A stretch of 64,000 nt of DNA from Curtobacterium ammoniigenes NBRC 101786. GTDB taxonomy: Bacteria; Actinomycetota; Actinomycetes; Actinomycetales; Microbacteriaceae. The DNA lies in the NCBI RefSeq assembly GCF_001571045.1, contig NZ_BCSV01000004.1:310001-374000 (forward strand), given 5' to 3'. Under the pieces are notes generated by a model. The model was not told the DNA's origin. It worked only from the letters and a program-made list of their open reading frames with translations, and searched no databases. Positions 25,759 to 34,316 of this stretch are shown piece by piece. Position numbers and translations under genes: made by a program. The number at the start of each line of letters is the position of its first letter. Position 1 is the first letter of the stretch.

Positions 25759-27310
25759 ATGGTTCCTCGCCCGCAGTGAGCGCGGCAACCTGGCCACGCA
25801 TGTGCATGCGGGTCATCCGGGTGAGTCCGAGTGGTCCGACGGGAATCTCGTCGTGCCCCTCGTTCACGGAGCGACCTACTTCGCCCGGCTGCACGCGGAG
25901 CTTACCGCTCTGGAGCCGGGCGACCGCGTCTGGTTCACGGACTGGCGCGGAGACGCCGACGAGCGTCTGCGCCCCGGCGGCCCCACGATCGGCGATCTGC
26001 TCGCGAACCTCGCCCGCGCGGGCGTCGAGGTGCGCGGACTGCTCTGGCGATCGCACGGCGAGAAGATCTCCGGACCGATGAGCGGTCGCTCCAACGAGCT
26101 GCTCGGGCGCAAGATCAACGATGCGGGCGGTGAAGCCCTCCTCGACCAGCGTGTGCGCGCGTTCGGGTCGCATCATCAGAAGTTCTTCGTGATTCAGCAT
26201 CCGGATGAGCCCGAGCGCGATGTGGCGTTCGTCGGCGGCCTCGACCTCTGCCACAGCCGACGCGACGACGCCGAGCACGGCGGCGACCCGCAGGCGGTCG
26301 ACATGGACCCGCGATACGGTCGCACCCCGCCGTGGCACGATGCGGCGCTCGAACTGCACGGGCCGGTCATCGCCGATCTGCTCGCGCTCTTCGCCGAGCG
26401 ATGGAACGACCCGACGCCCCTCGACCGCGACATGCCCTACCTGATGCTGTTGCAGCGGCTCGCGAGAATGCCGCGCCATCCTGCGCCGCTCCCCGCGACC
26501 TCACCGGCTCCACCTGCAGCTGGCTCGCATTCGGTCCAGCTGCTGCGCACCTTCGGCGTCAACCATCCACCATTCCCCTTCGCCCCGGAGGGCGAGCGCA
26601 CCGTCGCGCGCGGGCTTGAGAAAGCCTTCGCCCGCGCCGAGCGTCTCGTCTACATCGAGGATCAGTACCTCTGGTCGACGCAGGTGGTCTCGGGACTGGC
26701 GCGGGCGCTGCGAGCCAAGCCGAACCTCCAGGTCATCGTCGTGCTGCCCCGATACCCGGATCAGGACGGCACCCTGACGGGCCCGCCGAGTCGACTCGGC
26801 CAGATCCGAGCGCTTCGTTCGCTGCATCGCGCCGGTCCAGGTCGCGTCGGTGTGTTCGACCTGGAGAACGCGGGCGGCACACCGATTTACGTGCACGCAA
26901 AGATCTGCATCGTCGACGATTCCTGGTTCACATGCGGCTCGGCGAACATCAACCGGCGATCGTGGACGTCCGACAGCGAACTCACCTGCGCCGTCGTCGA
27001 CGACGACCCCGATCCAACGCTCGCCCGGTCGTTCCGCACCGAGCTCTGGGCGGAGCACCTCGGTATCGCTGCGTCCGACTCGCGCATCATCGATCTCGAC
27101 GATTCCCTGTCCATCTGGAGCGATGCAGCGGCGGCGCTCGACGCATGGCACGCGGGCGGGAGGCGCGGTGCACGCCCGGCGGGCCAACTTCGAACCCATA
27201 CCCCTGCACCGGTCGGCCCGATCACGCGGATCTGGGCCGGGCTCCTCGCGCGGTTCCTGTTCGACCCCGACGGCAGGCCCCGCCGCGAGCGAGGAACGAA
27301 CCGGTTCTGA
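25739..27310 (+). CDS. Phospholipase D-like (HKD) domain protein
   Basis: A 523-residue protein with two PLD-type half-sites. The first is HHQKFFVI at residues 145-152, where the Asp normally five residues after Lys is replaced by Gln. The second, HAKICIVDD near 386-394, is complete and followed by GSANINRRSW. GGLDLCHSRRDD lies in the first half. Enzymes of this superfamily hydrolyse or transfer phosphodiester bonds, for example cardiolipin synthesis or phospholipid cleavage. The length fits stand-alone PLD-like proteins of soil bacteria, and no signal peptide is obvious. The GTG start overlaps the previous gene by 20 bases, and the substrate is unknown. Confidence 0.82.
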   Translation: MTTRPREWFLARSERGNLATHVHAGHPGESEWSDGNLVVPLVHGATYFARLHAELTALEPGDRVWFTDWRGDADERLRPGGPTIGDLLANLARAGVEVRGLLWRSHGEKISGPMSGRSNELLGRKINDAGGEALLDQRVRAFGSHHQKFFVIQHPDEPERDVAFVGGLDLCHSRRDDAEHGGDPQAVDMDPRYGRTPPWHDAALELHGPVIADLLALFAERWNDPTPLDRDMPYLMLLQRLARMPRHPAPLPATSPAPPAAGSHSVQLLRTFGVNHPPFPFAPEGERTVARGLEKAFARAERLVYIEDQYLWSTQVVSGLARALRAKPNLQVIVVLPRYPDQDGTLTGPPSRLGQIRALRSLHRAGPGRVGVFDLENAGGTPIYVHAKICIVDDSWFTCGSANINRRSWTSDSELTCAVVDDDPDPTLARSFRTELWAEHLGIAASDSRIIDLDDSLSIWSDAAAALDAWHAGGRRGARPAGQLRTHTPAPVGPITRIWAGLLARFLFDPDGRPRRERGTNRF

Positions 27311-27385
27311 GGCCGGTGGGACGATGGTCCCCCGGTCCGCCGCCTCCATCGAGTTAGCGTCCTGCTATCTGATCGGAGGATGCGC

Positions 27386-28270
27386 ATGACCACGTTCGAC
27401 GTCGGCATCGACGACACGGCTGCCGCTTGGAATGCTCTCGAGTGGGTTGACGAAGTCGTCGACCCGGCACACGATGCCGTTCGACTCCTCACCATCGACG
27501 GCATGTCCGGCGAGGACCTCGAGTGGGCGGAGGAACGGCTGCAGGCGGCAAAGCAACGGCTCCTGCATCACCATCCCGGGCTCCACGTCGTCCGTGCAGT
27601 GATCGAAGGGCCGACGGTTCGCCAGCTCGTCGAAGACAGTCGGACTCGCGACGTCCTCGTTCTTGGTGGTCGTCAGACACATCGCTTCGCTGCGGCCATC
27701 AGCGGCCGTGTCGCTGAACGCGTCGTCGCGCAATCCGCTGCACCGGTCGTGGTGATTCCGGAGGGATGGATGCGCTCGGCCGAAGGGCCTGTGGTGGTCG
27801 GTGTCGACAGTGGCAGTGCGGGGCGCGCACTCGAGGTCGCCGCCTCGTTCGCGGAGCGGCTCGGTCGTCGTCTCGTCCTGCTCCGAGCGTGGGATCTCCC
27901 CTTCGCACAGACGCCCTACGGCATGATCCTCACCGACGACGACCCGAACTTCTGGCGGGAGGGCGCGGATCTTGAGCTGGCCGCCGCCCAGCGGGCCGTC
28001 CACCGTCGGCACGCTGCACTCACGATCGAACGGCAGTCGCGGCGGGGCAGTGCAGCGGATGCACTCATCGCGGTCCAGAACCCTGCCCTGATCGTGCTCG
28101 GTCGACGACATCGATCGGCGGCCGAAGCGTTCCTCACCGGTTCGGTGGGAGAGCGCCTGATGCATCACGGGACCGCGCCGGTCTGCGTGGTCGGAGACGT
28201 TGCGGCGCCCGCCCCCGCGACGAGGAGCGATTCGACCGTGTCGTCGGGAGTGGCGGCGAAGGCGTCGTAG
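27386..28270 (+). CDS. Tandem universal stress protein (two UspA domains)
   Basis: A 294-residue protein made of two UspA-like domains, about residues 1-128 and 130-275. The second carries the ATP-binding-type ending G-x2-G-x9-G seen as GRRHRSAAEAFLTGSVGERLMHH, followed by APVCVV. The first domain has the similar LGGRQTHRFAAAISGRVAERV. The ATG at 27386 lies six bases from CGGAGGA; an ATG at 27380 overlaps it. Such proteins are linked to survival under energy or redox stress in actinobacteria. The 3' end overlaps the convergent phosphoribosyltransferase gene by 106 bases. Confidence 0.88.
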   Translation: MTTFDVGIDDTAAAWNALEWVDEVVDPAHDAVRLLTIDGMSGEDLEWAEERLQAAKQRLLHHHPGLHVVRAVIEGPTVRQLVEDSRTRDVLVLGGRQTHRFAAAISGRVAERVVAQSAAPVVVIPEGWMRSAEGPVVVGVDSGSAGRALEVAASFAERLGRRLVLLRAWDLPFAQTPYGMILTDDDPNFWREGADLELAAAQRAVHRRHAALTIERQSRRGSAADALIAVQNPALIVLGRRHRSAAEAFLTGSVGERLMHHGTAPVCVVGDVAAPAPATRSDSTVSSGVAAKAS

Positions 28271-28854
28271 TACTCGCCCACCGCGCCGAAGTGCAACGGT
28301 CGCATGACCGTCACGACCTCATCCGCCTCGTCCAGGCCGCGAATCACCTCGTCTGCGGCGACAGGTGCTGCAGCAATCACTCGCGTCGCTCCTCGCCGTC
28401 GTGCGACGCGGCACGCGACCGCCATGGTGGCACCCGTTGCGATGCCGTCATCGACGACGATCGCGGTGTGTCCCGTGAGGTCGAGGACGGGGCGGAGCCG
28501 CCGGAGCCGGGACGAGCGTTCCGCGAGCACGACGTTCTCGGCGCGGTGCACAGCGTCGACATCCTCGCAACGGATGCCGAGACGGTCGACGAGGTCTCCG
28601 TCGACGAGGCCCACGCCACCTTCTCCGATCGCGCCCATGGCGACTTCCGGAGCGAATGGCACACCAAGCTTCCGGACGACGATCACATCGAGGGGCGCGC
28701 CCAGCGTCTGGGCAACCGCCGCCGCGACAGGAACGCCCCCGCGCGGGAGACCGAGCACGATCGGATTTGCGAACCGCCGTTGCGCGACCTGGGCGGCAAG
28801 CTGGCGACCGGCGTCGGCTCGGTCCCGGAACCGGACCGTGTTCTCATGACTCAT
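28165..28854 (-). CDS. Phosphoribosyltransferase family protein
   Basis: A 229-residue type I phosphoribosyltransferase-fold protein. The PRPP-binding loop is IVVDDGIATGATM near residues 132-144, and the N-terminal blocks LGLPRGGVPVA and VIVVRKLGVPF are typical of the stand-alone family related to Rv0571c-like proteins. It may act on a nucleobase or be part of a stress response; no substrate is evident. The start overlaps the stop of the upstream small membrane protein gene (ATGA). Its last 106 bases are antisense to the end of the universal stress protein gene. Confidence 0.85.
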   Translation of the reverse strand: MSHENTVRFRDRADAGRQLAAQVAQRRFANPIVLGLPRGGVPVAAAVAQTLGAPLDVIVVRKLGVPFAPEVAMGAIGEGGVGLVDGDLVDRLGIRCEDVDAVHRAENVVLAERSSRLRRLRPVLDLTGHTAIVVDDGIATGATMAVACRVARRRGATRVIAAAPVAADEVIRGLDEADEVVTVMRPLHFGAVGEYYDAFAATPDDTVESLLVAGAGAATSPTTQTGAVP

Positions 28855-29378
28855 GACTGCGTCCGCACCGGATGGGGTTCGCGATGAGGCTGCGTGGGAG
28901 TGTTCGGGGGCCGTTGCAGCCTGTCCGTTCGCTCCGCAAGCACACCGAGCCCGATGAGCACCATCGCCATCTCAGCCAGGCCGATCGCGAAGTATGCCGC
29001 TTGGAGTGCGCTCCAGGGAATGAGCACGGTCTCGACGAAGATCCAGACGAGGAGCGCGAATGCGGCGAACGCGGTCGCCAGCGCCGCGGACGTTCTGCGC
29101 CGAAGTGCTGCGTCGAACGCAAGGGCGTGGGATCCGCCGACAACAACGGCGAGCAGCATGCCGGGTATCAGCCAGTCATGCAGCCCGACGGCCTCCAGCA
29201 GGCGGCGCGGCGGCACCATGACGCTCTCGGATGGTCCGAGCATCAGCATCGCTCCGCCGGCAAGGGCCGTGAACGCGACGAAGCCTGTCGTACCGATGAT
29301 GCCGATCCGCAGAATAGCGGATGCTTTCGATGGCGCCGCACCGAGACCGGAACGACGGGCTGGGGTGCTTCGAGTCAT
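28851..29378 (-). CDS. Small membrane protein, function unknown
   Basis: A 175-residue protein with four predicted transmembrane segments, near residues 25-48, 68-85, 98-118 and 122-145. It is flanked by a basic N-terminus (RSTPARRSG) and a hydrophilic C-tail. I do not recognise a family. The ATG at 29378 has GAGGTGAG upstream and is preferred over an in-frame start at 29438. The gene is co-directional with the DUF4389 gene (10-base gap) and overlaps the phosphoribosyltransferase start, so it belongs to a three-gene leftward unit in the stress-like island. Confidence 0.7.
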   Translation of the reverse strand: MTRSTPARRSGLGAAPSKASAILRIGIIGTTGFVAFTALAGGAMLMLGPSESVMVPPRRLLEAVGLHDWLIPGMLLAVVVGGSHALAFDAALRRRTSAALATAFAAFALLVWIFVETVLIPWSALQAAYFAIGLAEMAMVLIGLGVLAERTDRLQRPPNTPTQPHREPHPVRTQS

Positions 29379-29388
29379 GGCACTCACC

Positions 29389-30411
29389 TCATTCAGCGGG
29401 AAGAGTCGTGGAGGTGCGATCCGCGAGCGCGGGCGCACCGGGATCGTGCGGACCTTGGTCGAGCCGGAATGGCGGGTACTCGTCCCGCATCAGGCCCACG
29501 TACGCGGCCACGCGATACGCCCAGCGATTCGCGCCCATGACGAAGTCGAATGTCCCGGACGGGTAGTGCCGTGTGAAGAGCACCATGAATCCGGCGACAA
29601 GCACGAGCACGGTGAGGACAGACAGCCCCCGGCTGTCCCCCGTGCCCGACGCGGACAGTGGGATGCCGGTGCCTCCGGTCAGTGCTGCGAGCAGCACATA
29701 GTGCGGCACGGCGAGCAGCCACCACTTGACGAGCACGAGCCCACGGGAGAGCCGTTCCGGCCGTCGGATCTCAAGATCCGCGGGGTATGCCGGGCGCCCG
29801 AACGAGAACGGCGGGTAGACGTCGGTACCCAGAGCCGAGTACGCGTAGAAGCCGACGCGCCAGCTCCAGCGGAGCACGCTCACATTGAACGCGAAAAGCG
29901 GAGCTGGATACCGACCGCTCACGACGATCACGATGCCCGCCGCGATCGTGGTCACGCCGAAGGCAATGCCGAGCCCGATCAGGACGACCGCGTGCGGAAT
30001 GACGAGTATCCACTTCACCAGCCACAGCCCCCGGGAAAGATGCTCCGGCGGTTCGCCGGTCAGGAGCACTGCGGGGCGCTGTCGAGCATCGTGGATCGGG
30101 CTCGTTGATGGACTGGTGAGCAAACGCCTGCCGATGCCTGTCGCACCGACCAGGATGAGGACGATCCCCCCGAGAAGCAGTGCCAGCGCCGCCAGAACAG
30201 CGCCCACAGGCGGCGTCGCCCATGACAGCGTCGACGGCGGGGCGACGTACCCCTCCTGCACCGTTCCGCGCAACCCGAGATCGAGTGACATGCCCGCGAG
30301 CGCGACGACGGCGCCGCTGCTGGTCACCATGACCGCGCCGACCATCACGAGGACCACCATTGATGGAGGCACGGCTGGGGTGCGATTCGGTGAGTGCGCC
30401 ATCGTCGTCAT
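29389..30411 (-). CDS. DUF4389 domain membrane protein
   Basis: A 340-residue membrane protein with two copies of the DUF4389 signature. The first is SGRYPAPLFAFNVSVLRW followed by RVGFYAYSALGTDVYPPF; the second is RHYPSGTFDFVMGANRW followed by RVAAYVGLMRDEYPPF. Hydrophobic segments near residues 12-35, 65-90, 125-155 and 235-280 separate these. The second half duplicates the first, a usual feature of the family. The function is unknown. The start is uncertain between 30411 and 30402 because neither has a strong ribosome binding site. It is divergent from the P-type ATPase gene. Confidence 0.8.
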   Translation of the reverse strand: MTTMAHSPNRTPAVPPSMVVLVMVGAVMVTSSGAVVALAGMSLDLGLRGTVQEGYVAPPSTLSWATPPVGAVLAALALLLGGIVLILVGATGIGRRLLTSPSTSPIHDARQRPAVLLTGEPPEHLSRGLWLVKWILVIPHAVVLIGLGIAFGVTTIAAGIVIVVSGRYPAPLFAFNVSVLRWSWRVGFYAYSALGTDVYPPFSFGRPAYPADLEIRRPERLSRGLVLVKWWLLAVPHYVLLAALTGGTGIPLSASGTGDSRGLSVLTVLVLVAGFMVLFTRHYPSGTFDFVMGANRWAYRVAAYVGLMRDEYPPFRLDQGPHDPGAPALADRTSTTLPAE

Positions 30412-30554
30412 GTCCCGATGGAATGCGCGGATCCGGATGACCGCCAGCGACCAACGTCCCGCGTCGGTACTCGACGCATTGCTCGCGCGACCGTTGCAGC
30501 GGGTTCGGGACTTCGTACCCTGCACCGATCCACCGCGGGGCGTGAGACTCAGCC

Positions 30555-32945
30555 GTGCGTTCGATCCGAGCGGCCACCAGTCGGAGCGTGTGGGACATCC
30601 TCCGCGGGAACCTCTTCACGTTCTTCAACGCCCTCGTGGTGAGCGGCTTCGGCGTGCTCCTCGTTCTCGGCCGTTGGCAGGACGCGCTCTTCGGTGTGAC
30701 CGCCCTCGCGAACATCGTCATCGGCACGGCGCAGGAATATCGCGCCAAGCGCGTTCTCGACCGCTTGCAGATCCTCAGCGCCCCGCGCGCACGCGTCGTA
30801 CGCGACGGCGTCGAGCAGGTGGTCGAGCAGCACGAGGTCGCCGTTGACGACACGCTCGTCCTTCGCTCCGGAGATGAGGTGACCGCGGATGCTGTCATCC
30901 TCGAGGCCACACGTCTCGAGATCGACGAGTCGCTCCTCACCGGCGAGTCGACCGCGGTATCGGGCAGGGTCGGCGATCGGCTGCTGTCCGGTTCCACGAT
31001 CCTCGCCGGAAGCGCGTCCGCACAGGTCGTCGCGGTGGGTGCGGACTCGTTTGCCGGTCGAGTCCTGGCGGATGCGCGTCGGTTCTCGCTGGTGCGGTCG
31101 GAGCTCCGCGCGGGCATCGATCGTGTCCTCCGCTGGATTTCTTGGGCCCTCATACCGCTCGCTGCCGTGATGTGCAACGCGCAGGTACAGGTCCAGGGCG
31201 GGTGGCGAGCGATCTTCTCCTCGGCGCAATGGCGGCAGGCGACCGTCGACACCGTGGCCGCGCTCATCGCCATGATTCCGCTTGGACTCGTTCTGATCAC
31301 GAGCATTGCGTTCTTCCTCGGAGCGCGATCGCTCGCCCGGCAGCGGGTTCTCGTTCAAGAGCTCGCTGCGGTGGAAGGTCTGGCGCGCATCGACGTCCTC
31401 TGCATCGACAAGACCGGAACACTCACCGAGCGAGAACTGGCGGGAGTCGACGTCGAGCCGTTCGACGTCGATATCGGAACGGACGCCTGGTCCGCCGCTC
31501 TCGGCTGGTTTGCGTCCGATCCTGCAGCAGGACCATCGCTCCGCGCATTGCACGAGGACTTTCCAGAGCGTGGTGTCGGCGCGACCGCTCATGTCGAGTT
31601 CGCAGCGTCTCGGCGTTGGAGCGCGGCGACCCTCGATGGGATTGCAGACGGAACCTGGGTAGTCGGAGCCGCGGATGTCCTCGCCAAGCCGTGCGGCGTC
31701 TCGTCGAGTTCACACGAGGGGGCTCGGTTGCTGCTGCTCGCCAGAACCACCTCGCCGCTCGACGAGTCCGGTGACGAACCGGCACTGCCGCTCGGGCTTC
31801 GCGCGATCGCGCTCATCGCCCTGCGGGAGAAGATTCGCGCCGACGCCCGCCGGACGCTGCAGTTCTTCGAACGAGAAGGCGTGGAGGTGCGGATCATCTC
31901 CGGCGACGGCGCGGATGCCGTCGCCTTCGTGGCGCGCTCTGTCGGTCTCACGGATCCCGTGCTCGATGTTCGCGAGATCGCCGACGACCCGGAGCGCTTC
32001 GCCGCGGCAGTCCTGCGGCATCGACTGCTCGCGCGCGTGACACCGGATCAGAAGCGCGCGGCCGTCCACGTGCTGCAACGCGCCGGGCACACCGTCGCTA
32101 TGACCGGAGACGGCGTGAACGACGCGCTCGCCGTCAAGGATGCCGACCTGGGGATCGCGATGGGATCCGCCGCCGATGCAACGAAGGCGATCTCGCGAGT
32201 GGTCCTGCTCGACGACCGCTTCGACCATCTGCCCGCGGTCGTCGCGCAGGGGCGCAAGGTGATCGCGAACGTCGAACGCGTGTCCGTGCTCTTCCTGACG
32301 AAGACCGTCGCGATGATGCTGCTCGCGGTCGGACTCGGCGCGCTGGTGCTCGAGACGCCGTTCCTTCCCCGTCAGCTCTCCGCGAGCGACGGGCTGACGA
32401 TCGGGATCCCGGCATTCGTCCTTGCGCTCCTGCGAGCGGGCGATCGGTACCGTCCTGGACTGCTCCGTCGTGTCATGCGCGCCGCCGTGCCCAACGGCGT
32501 CATTCTCGGGGCCGCCCTGATCACCGTCGCGGCCTACGGACGCACCCTCGCGCTCCCGCAGGCGCAGGTTCGCACCGCCACGACCGCGGTCCTCGTCTGC
32601 ATCGGGTTGAGCGTGCTCGCGATGCAGTCGCGGCCCATCCGCGGCTGGCGGATGATGACGCTGGCCGCAATGGTGGCGGTCGCACTCGGGGCCGACGCAC
32701 TGCCGTTCGTCCGTTCATTCTTCGTGCTCCAGGCGCCGCCCGAAGCGTTCTCGTGGTTCTGCGCGGGGGTCGCCGCAGCAGGATGCGGAGCGGCGGTCGC
32801 ATCACAGCTCATCCTGCAGCGAACCGACCGTCCCGGACACGTCACGACCAGGGCAGCGGCTCGTCCGACCCGACCGGATCCGTCGGCACGACCAGCACCG
32901 GACGATGCTGCCGGTGCGCGAGCTGCGCGGCGATCGAGCCACTGA
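30555..32945 (+). CDS. P-type cation-transporting ATPase, CtpE-like
   Basis: A 796-residue P-type ATPase. TGES lies at residues 129-132 in the actuator domain, the phosphorylated Asp285 is in DKTGTLTE, and the hinge motif TGDGVNDALAVKDADLGIAMG is in the C-terminal half. The membrane motif reads IPLGL at 241-245 instead of PEGL, as in mycobacterial CtpE, which is reported to take up calcium. About ten hydrophobic segments are visible. The N-terminus before the first helix is only about 15 residues and lacks the usual short cytosolic lead. GTG at 30555 is the only plausible start. The 3' end overlaps a convergent stress-protein gene by 104 bases. Confidence 0.85.
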   Translation: MRSIRAATSRSVWDILRGNLFTFFNALVVSGFGVLLVLGRWQDALFGVTALANIVIGTAQEYRAKRVLDRLQILSAPRARVVRDGVEQVVEQHEVAVDDTLVLRSGDEVTADAVILEATRLEIDESLLTGESTAVSGRVGDRLLSGSTILAGSASAQVVAVGADSFAGRVLADARRFSLVRSELRAGIDRVLRWISWALIPLAAVMCNAQVQVQGGWRAIFSSAQWRQATVDTVAALIAMIPLGLVLITSIAFFLGARSLARQRVLVQELAAVEGLARIDVLCIDKTGTLTERELAGVDVEPFDVDIGTDAWSAALGWFASDPAAGPSLRALHEDFPERGVGATAHVEFAASRRWSAATLDGIADGTWVVGAADVLAKPCGVSSSSHEGARLLLLARTTSPLDESGDEPALPLGLRAIALIALREKIRADARRTLQFFEREGVEVRIISGDGADAVAFVARSVGLTDPVLDVREIADDPERFAAAVLRHRLLARVTPDQKRAAVHVLQRAGHTVAMTGDGVNDALAVKDADLGIAMGSAADATKAISRVVLLDDRFDHLPAVVAQGRKVIANVERVSVLFLTKTVAMMLLAVGLGALVLETPFLPRQLSASDGLTIGIPAFVLALLRAGDRYRPGLLRRVMRAAVPNGVILGAALITVAAYGRTLALPQAQVRTATTAVLVCIGLSVLAMQSRPIRGWRMMTLAAMVAVALGADALPFVRSFFVLQAPPEAFSWFCAGVAAAGCGAAVASQLILQRTDRPGHVTTRAAARPTRPDPSARPAPDDAAGARAARRSSH

Positions 32946-33342
32946 AGAACTCCGAGGCCCGGCCTCGGCCGCGATGGGTGCCGACCACGATCATCAGCGC
33001 CTGCTCGGCATCTGCGACACGGCTCAACTCGCGGACTGGATCTCCCATCTCGGCGCGAACGGCCACCTCGACACCGGTTGGCGAGACGATCGACCGGAGC
33101 CGTGCCTCCAGGTCGGATGCGCGCATCTGCTGGTCCGCGTCGTCATCATCTGGGTCGATCGACTCGACCACGATCGATCCGTCCGAACGACGGCCCGCCG
33201 CGAAGCGCGACGGATCCACAATGACGCAGAGCAGCGGCGCATCGAGCTGCCGCGCGAAACCCGCCGCCACACGAACAACACTGTCCACGACGGGCGACCG
33301 CACACCAAGGAGCACGGGGCTCCGACCGATCGGATTCGCCAT
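32842..33342 (-). CDS. Universal stress protein, single UspA domain
   Basis: A 166-residue UspA-like protein. It has the N-terminal strand PVLLGVRSPVVDSVV, a variable acidic loop near residues 55-70, and the C-terminal VVGTHRGRGRASEFFSGSIAAQLAHRQHRPVLVVP, which contains the ATP-binding G-x2-G-x9-G(S) pattern. The ATG at 33342 is chosen because family homology begins there; a GTG at 33366 would add eight residues. Its last 104 bases lie antisense to the end of the P-type ATPase gene. Together with the tandem protein at 27386-28270 it marks this section as stress-related. Confidence 0.85.
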   Translation of the reverse strand: MANPIGRSPVLLGVRSPVVDSVVRVAAGFARQLDAPLLCVIVDPSRFAAGRRSDGSIVVESIDPDDDDADQQMRASDLEARLRSIVSPTGVEVAVRAEMGDPVRELSRVADAEQALMIVVGTHRGRGRASEFFSGSIAAQLAHRQHRPVLVVPTDPVGSDEPLPWS

Positions 33343-33384
33343 GTCGCGATCATGCCACCACGGCACTGCGATCGGCAGGCTGGC

Positions 33385-34293
33385 TCAGGCCGAAGCCGGT
33401 GCTCCGTGAGCGAGCGCGGCGAGGTGCTCGGCTCGCGCGGCCTCGGCCGACGTGAACGGCTCCCCCGGGCGGCTGATCGTGATGACGCCGACGCGTGTCT
33501 GCAATTGCAGATCCGACACGCGCTCGGTGGTATCGCGCTCCGGTGACGAGCCGCTTCCGGTCGCCGGTCGCGCCGCCTCTCCCGCATCGGGCAATGCATG
33601 GGTCGAGCCCGTGGCAGTTCCAACCGCTTGCGGACAGGGCTCCACGGCAACGCGAGCGCGGAGCAGTTCAGCGAGGGCGTGGGGCAGCTCGCTCGGGTCG
33701 TCGACCACACGAGCGGCGAGCGTGAGCGCGTGCGTCTGCCCGTCCTGCAGCGCGACCGCCGTTGTCGGCCACACGAGTGGTGTGGTTGCGCCGGCGTTCA
33801 CCAGCGATCCGACGATGTGGTCTCCGGACACAGACCCCGGAGCGGACAGCACGAACTCATCGACGACCCGGGCGTCGTCCATCGGATGCATCTCGATCGC
33901 GAGGACGTTCACGCCGAGCCGTGCGAGCTGATCGGCGACCCGACGGAGACTCCCCGGCTGGTCTTCGAGCGTGGCTCGTGCACGCCAGAGCGCTGGAACG
34001 CTGTGCAGGTGGTGGCGACGATGCAGCGCCGGCGCATGCAGCCATCCCCGGAACAGACGCATTGCGGTCGGCTCGGCGATGAGGATGCTGAGCAGCGTTC
34101 CAAGGATCGTCAGCACGGCGACCGACACCGCGAACGGAACGCGGATCGATCCCACGACCGCGTTCAGCGCAAAGTCGAGCGGGAGGATCACCGCGAGTTG
34201 CGCAAGCACGTTGCGGTGCGTCTCGGGCACCGGCAACTGCCCGCATTCCGGGCACCGGAGATCGACCACGGTCGCACGCGCAGGTCGCCTCAT
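33385..34293 (-). CDS. Membrane protein with N-terminal CxxC and ACT-like domain
   Basis: A 302-residue protein with an unusual layout. A short N-terminus holds CPECG near residue 14, as in a zinc-ribbon knuckle. Two hydrophobic segments follow near residues 30-50 and 53-75. An ACT-type domain starts near 105 (ATLEDQPGSLRRVADQLARLGVNVLAIEMHP), a second alpha/beta segment follows, and a flexible Ser/Gly/Pro-rich linker precedes a C-terminal strand-helix. ACT domains commonly bind amino acids or other small regulators. I do not recognise the full architecture. The start ATG is 41 bases from the stress protein stop, and the gene lies in the same direction. Confidence 0.65.
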   Translation of the reverse strand: MRRPARATVVDLRCPECGQLPVPETHRNVLAQLAVILPLDFALNAVVGSIRVPFAVSVAVLTILGTLLSILIAEPTAMRLFRGWLHAPALHRRHHLHSVPALWRARATLEDQPGSLRRVADQLARLGVNVLAIEMHPMDDARVVDEFVLSAPGSVSGDHIVGSLVNAGATTPLVWPTTAVALQDGQTHALTLAARVVDDPSELPHALAELLRARVAVEPCPQAVGTATGSTHALPDAGEAARPATGSGSSPERDTTERVSDLQLQTRVGVITISRPGEPFTSAEAARAEHLAALAHGAPASA

Positions 34294-34316
34294 GGACCGA
34301 TTGTTCTCCGCGAGCG

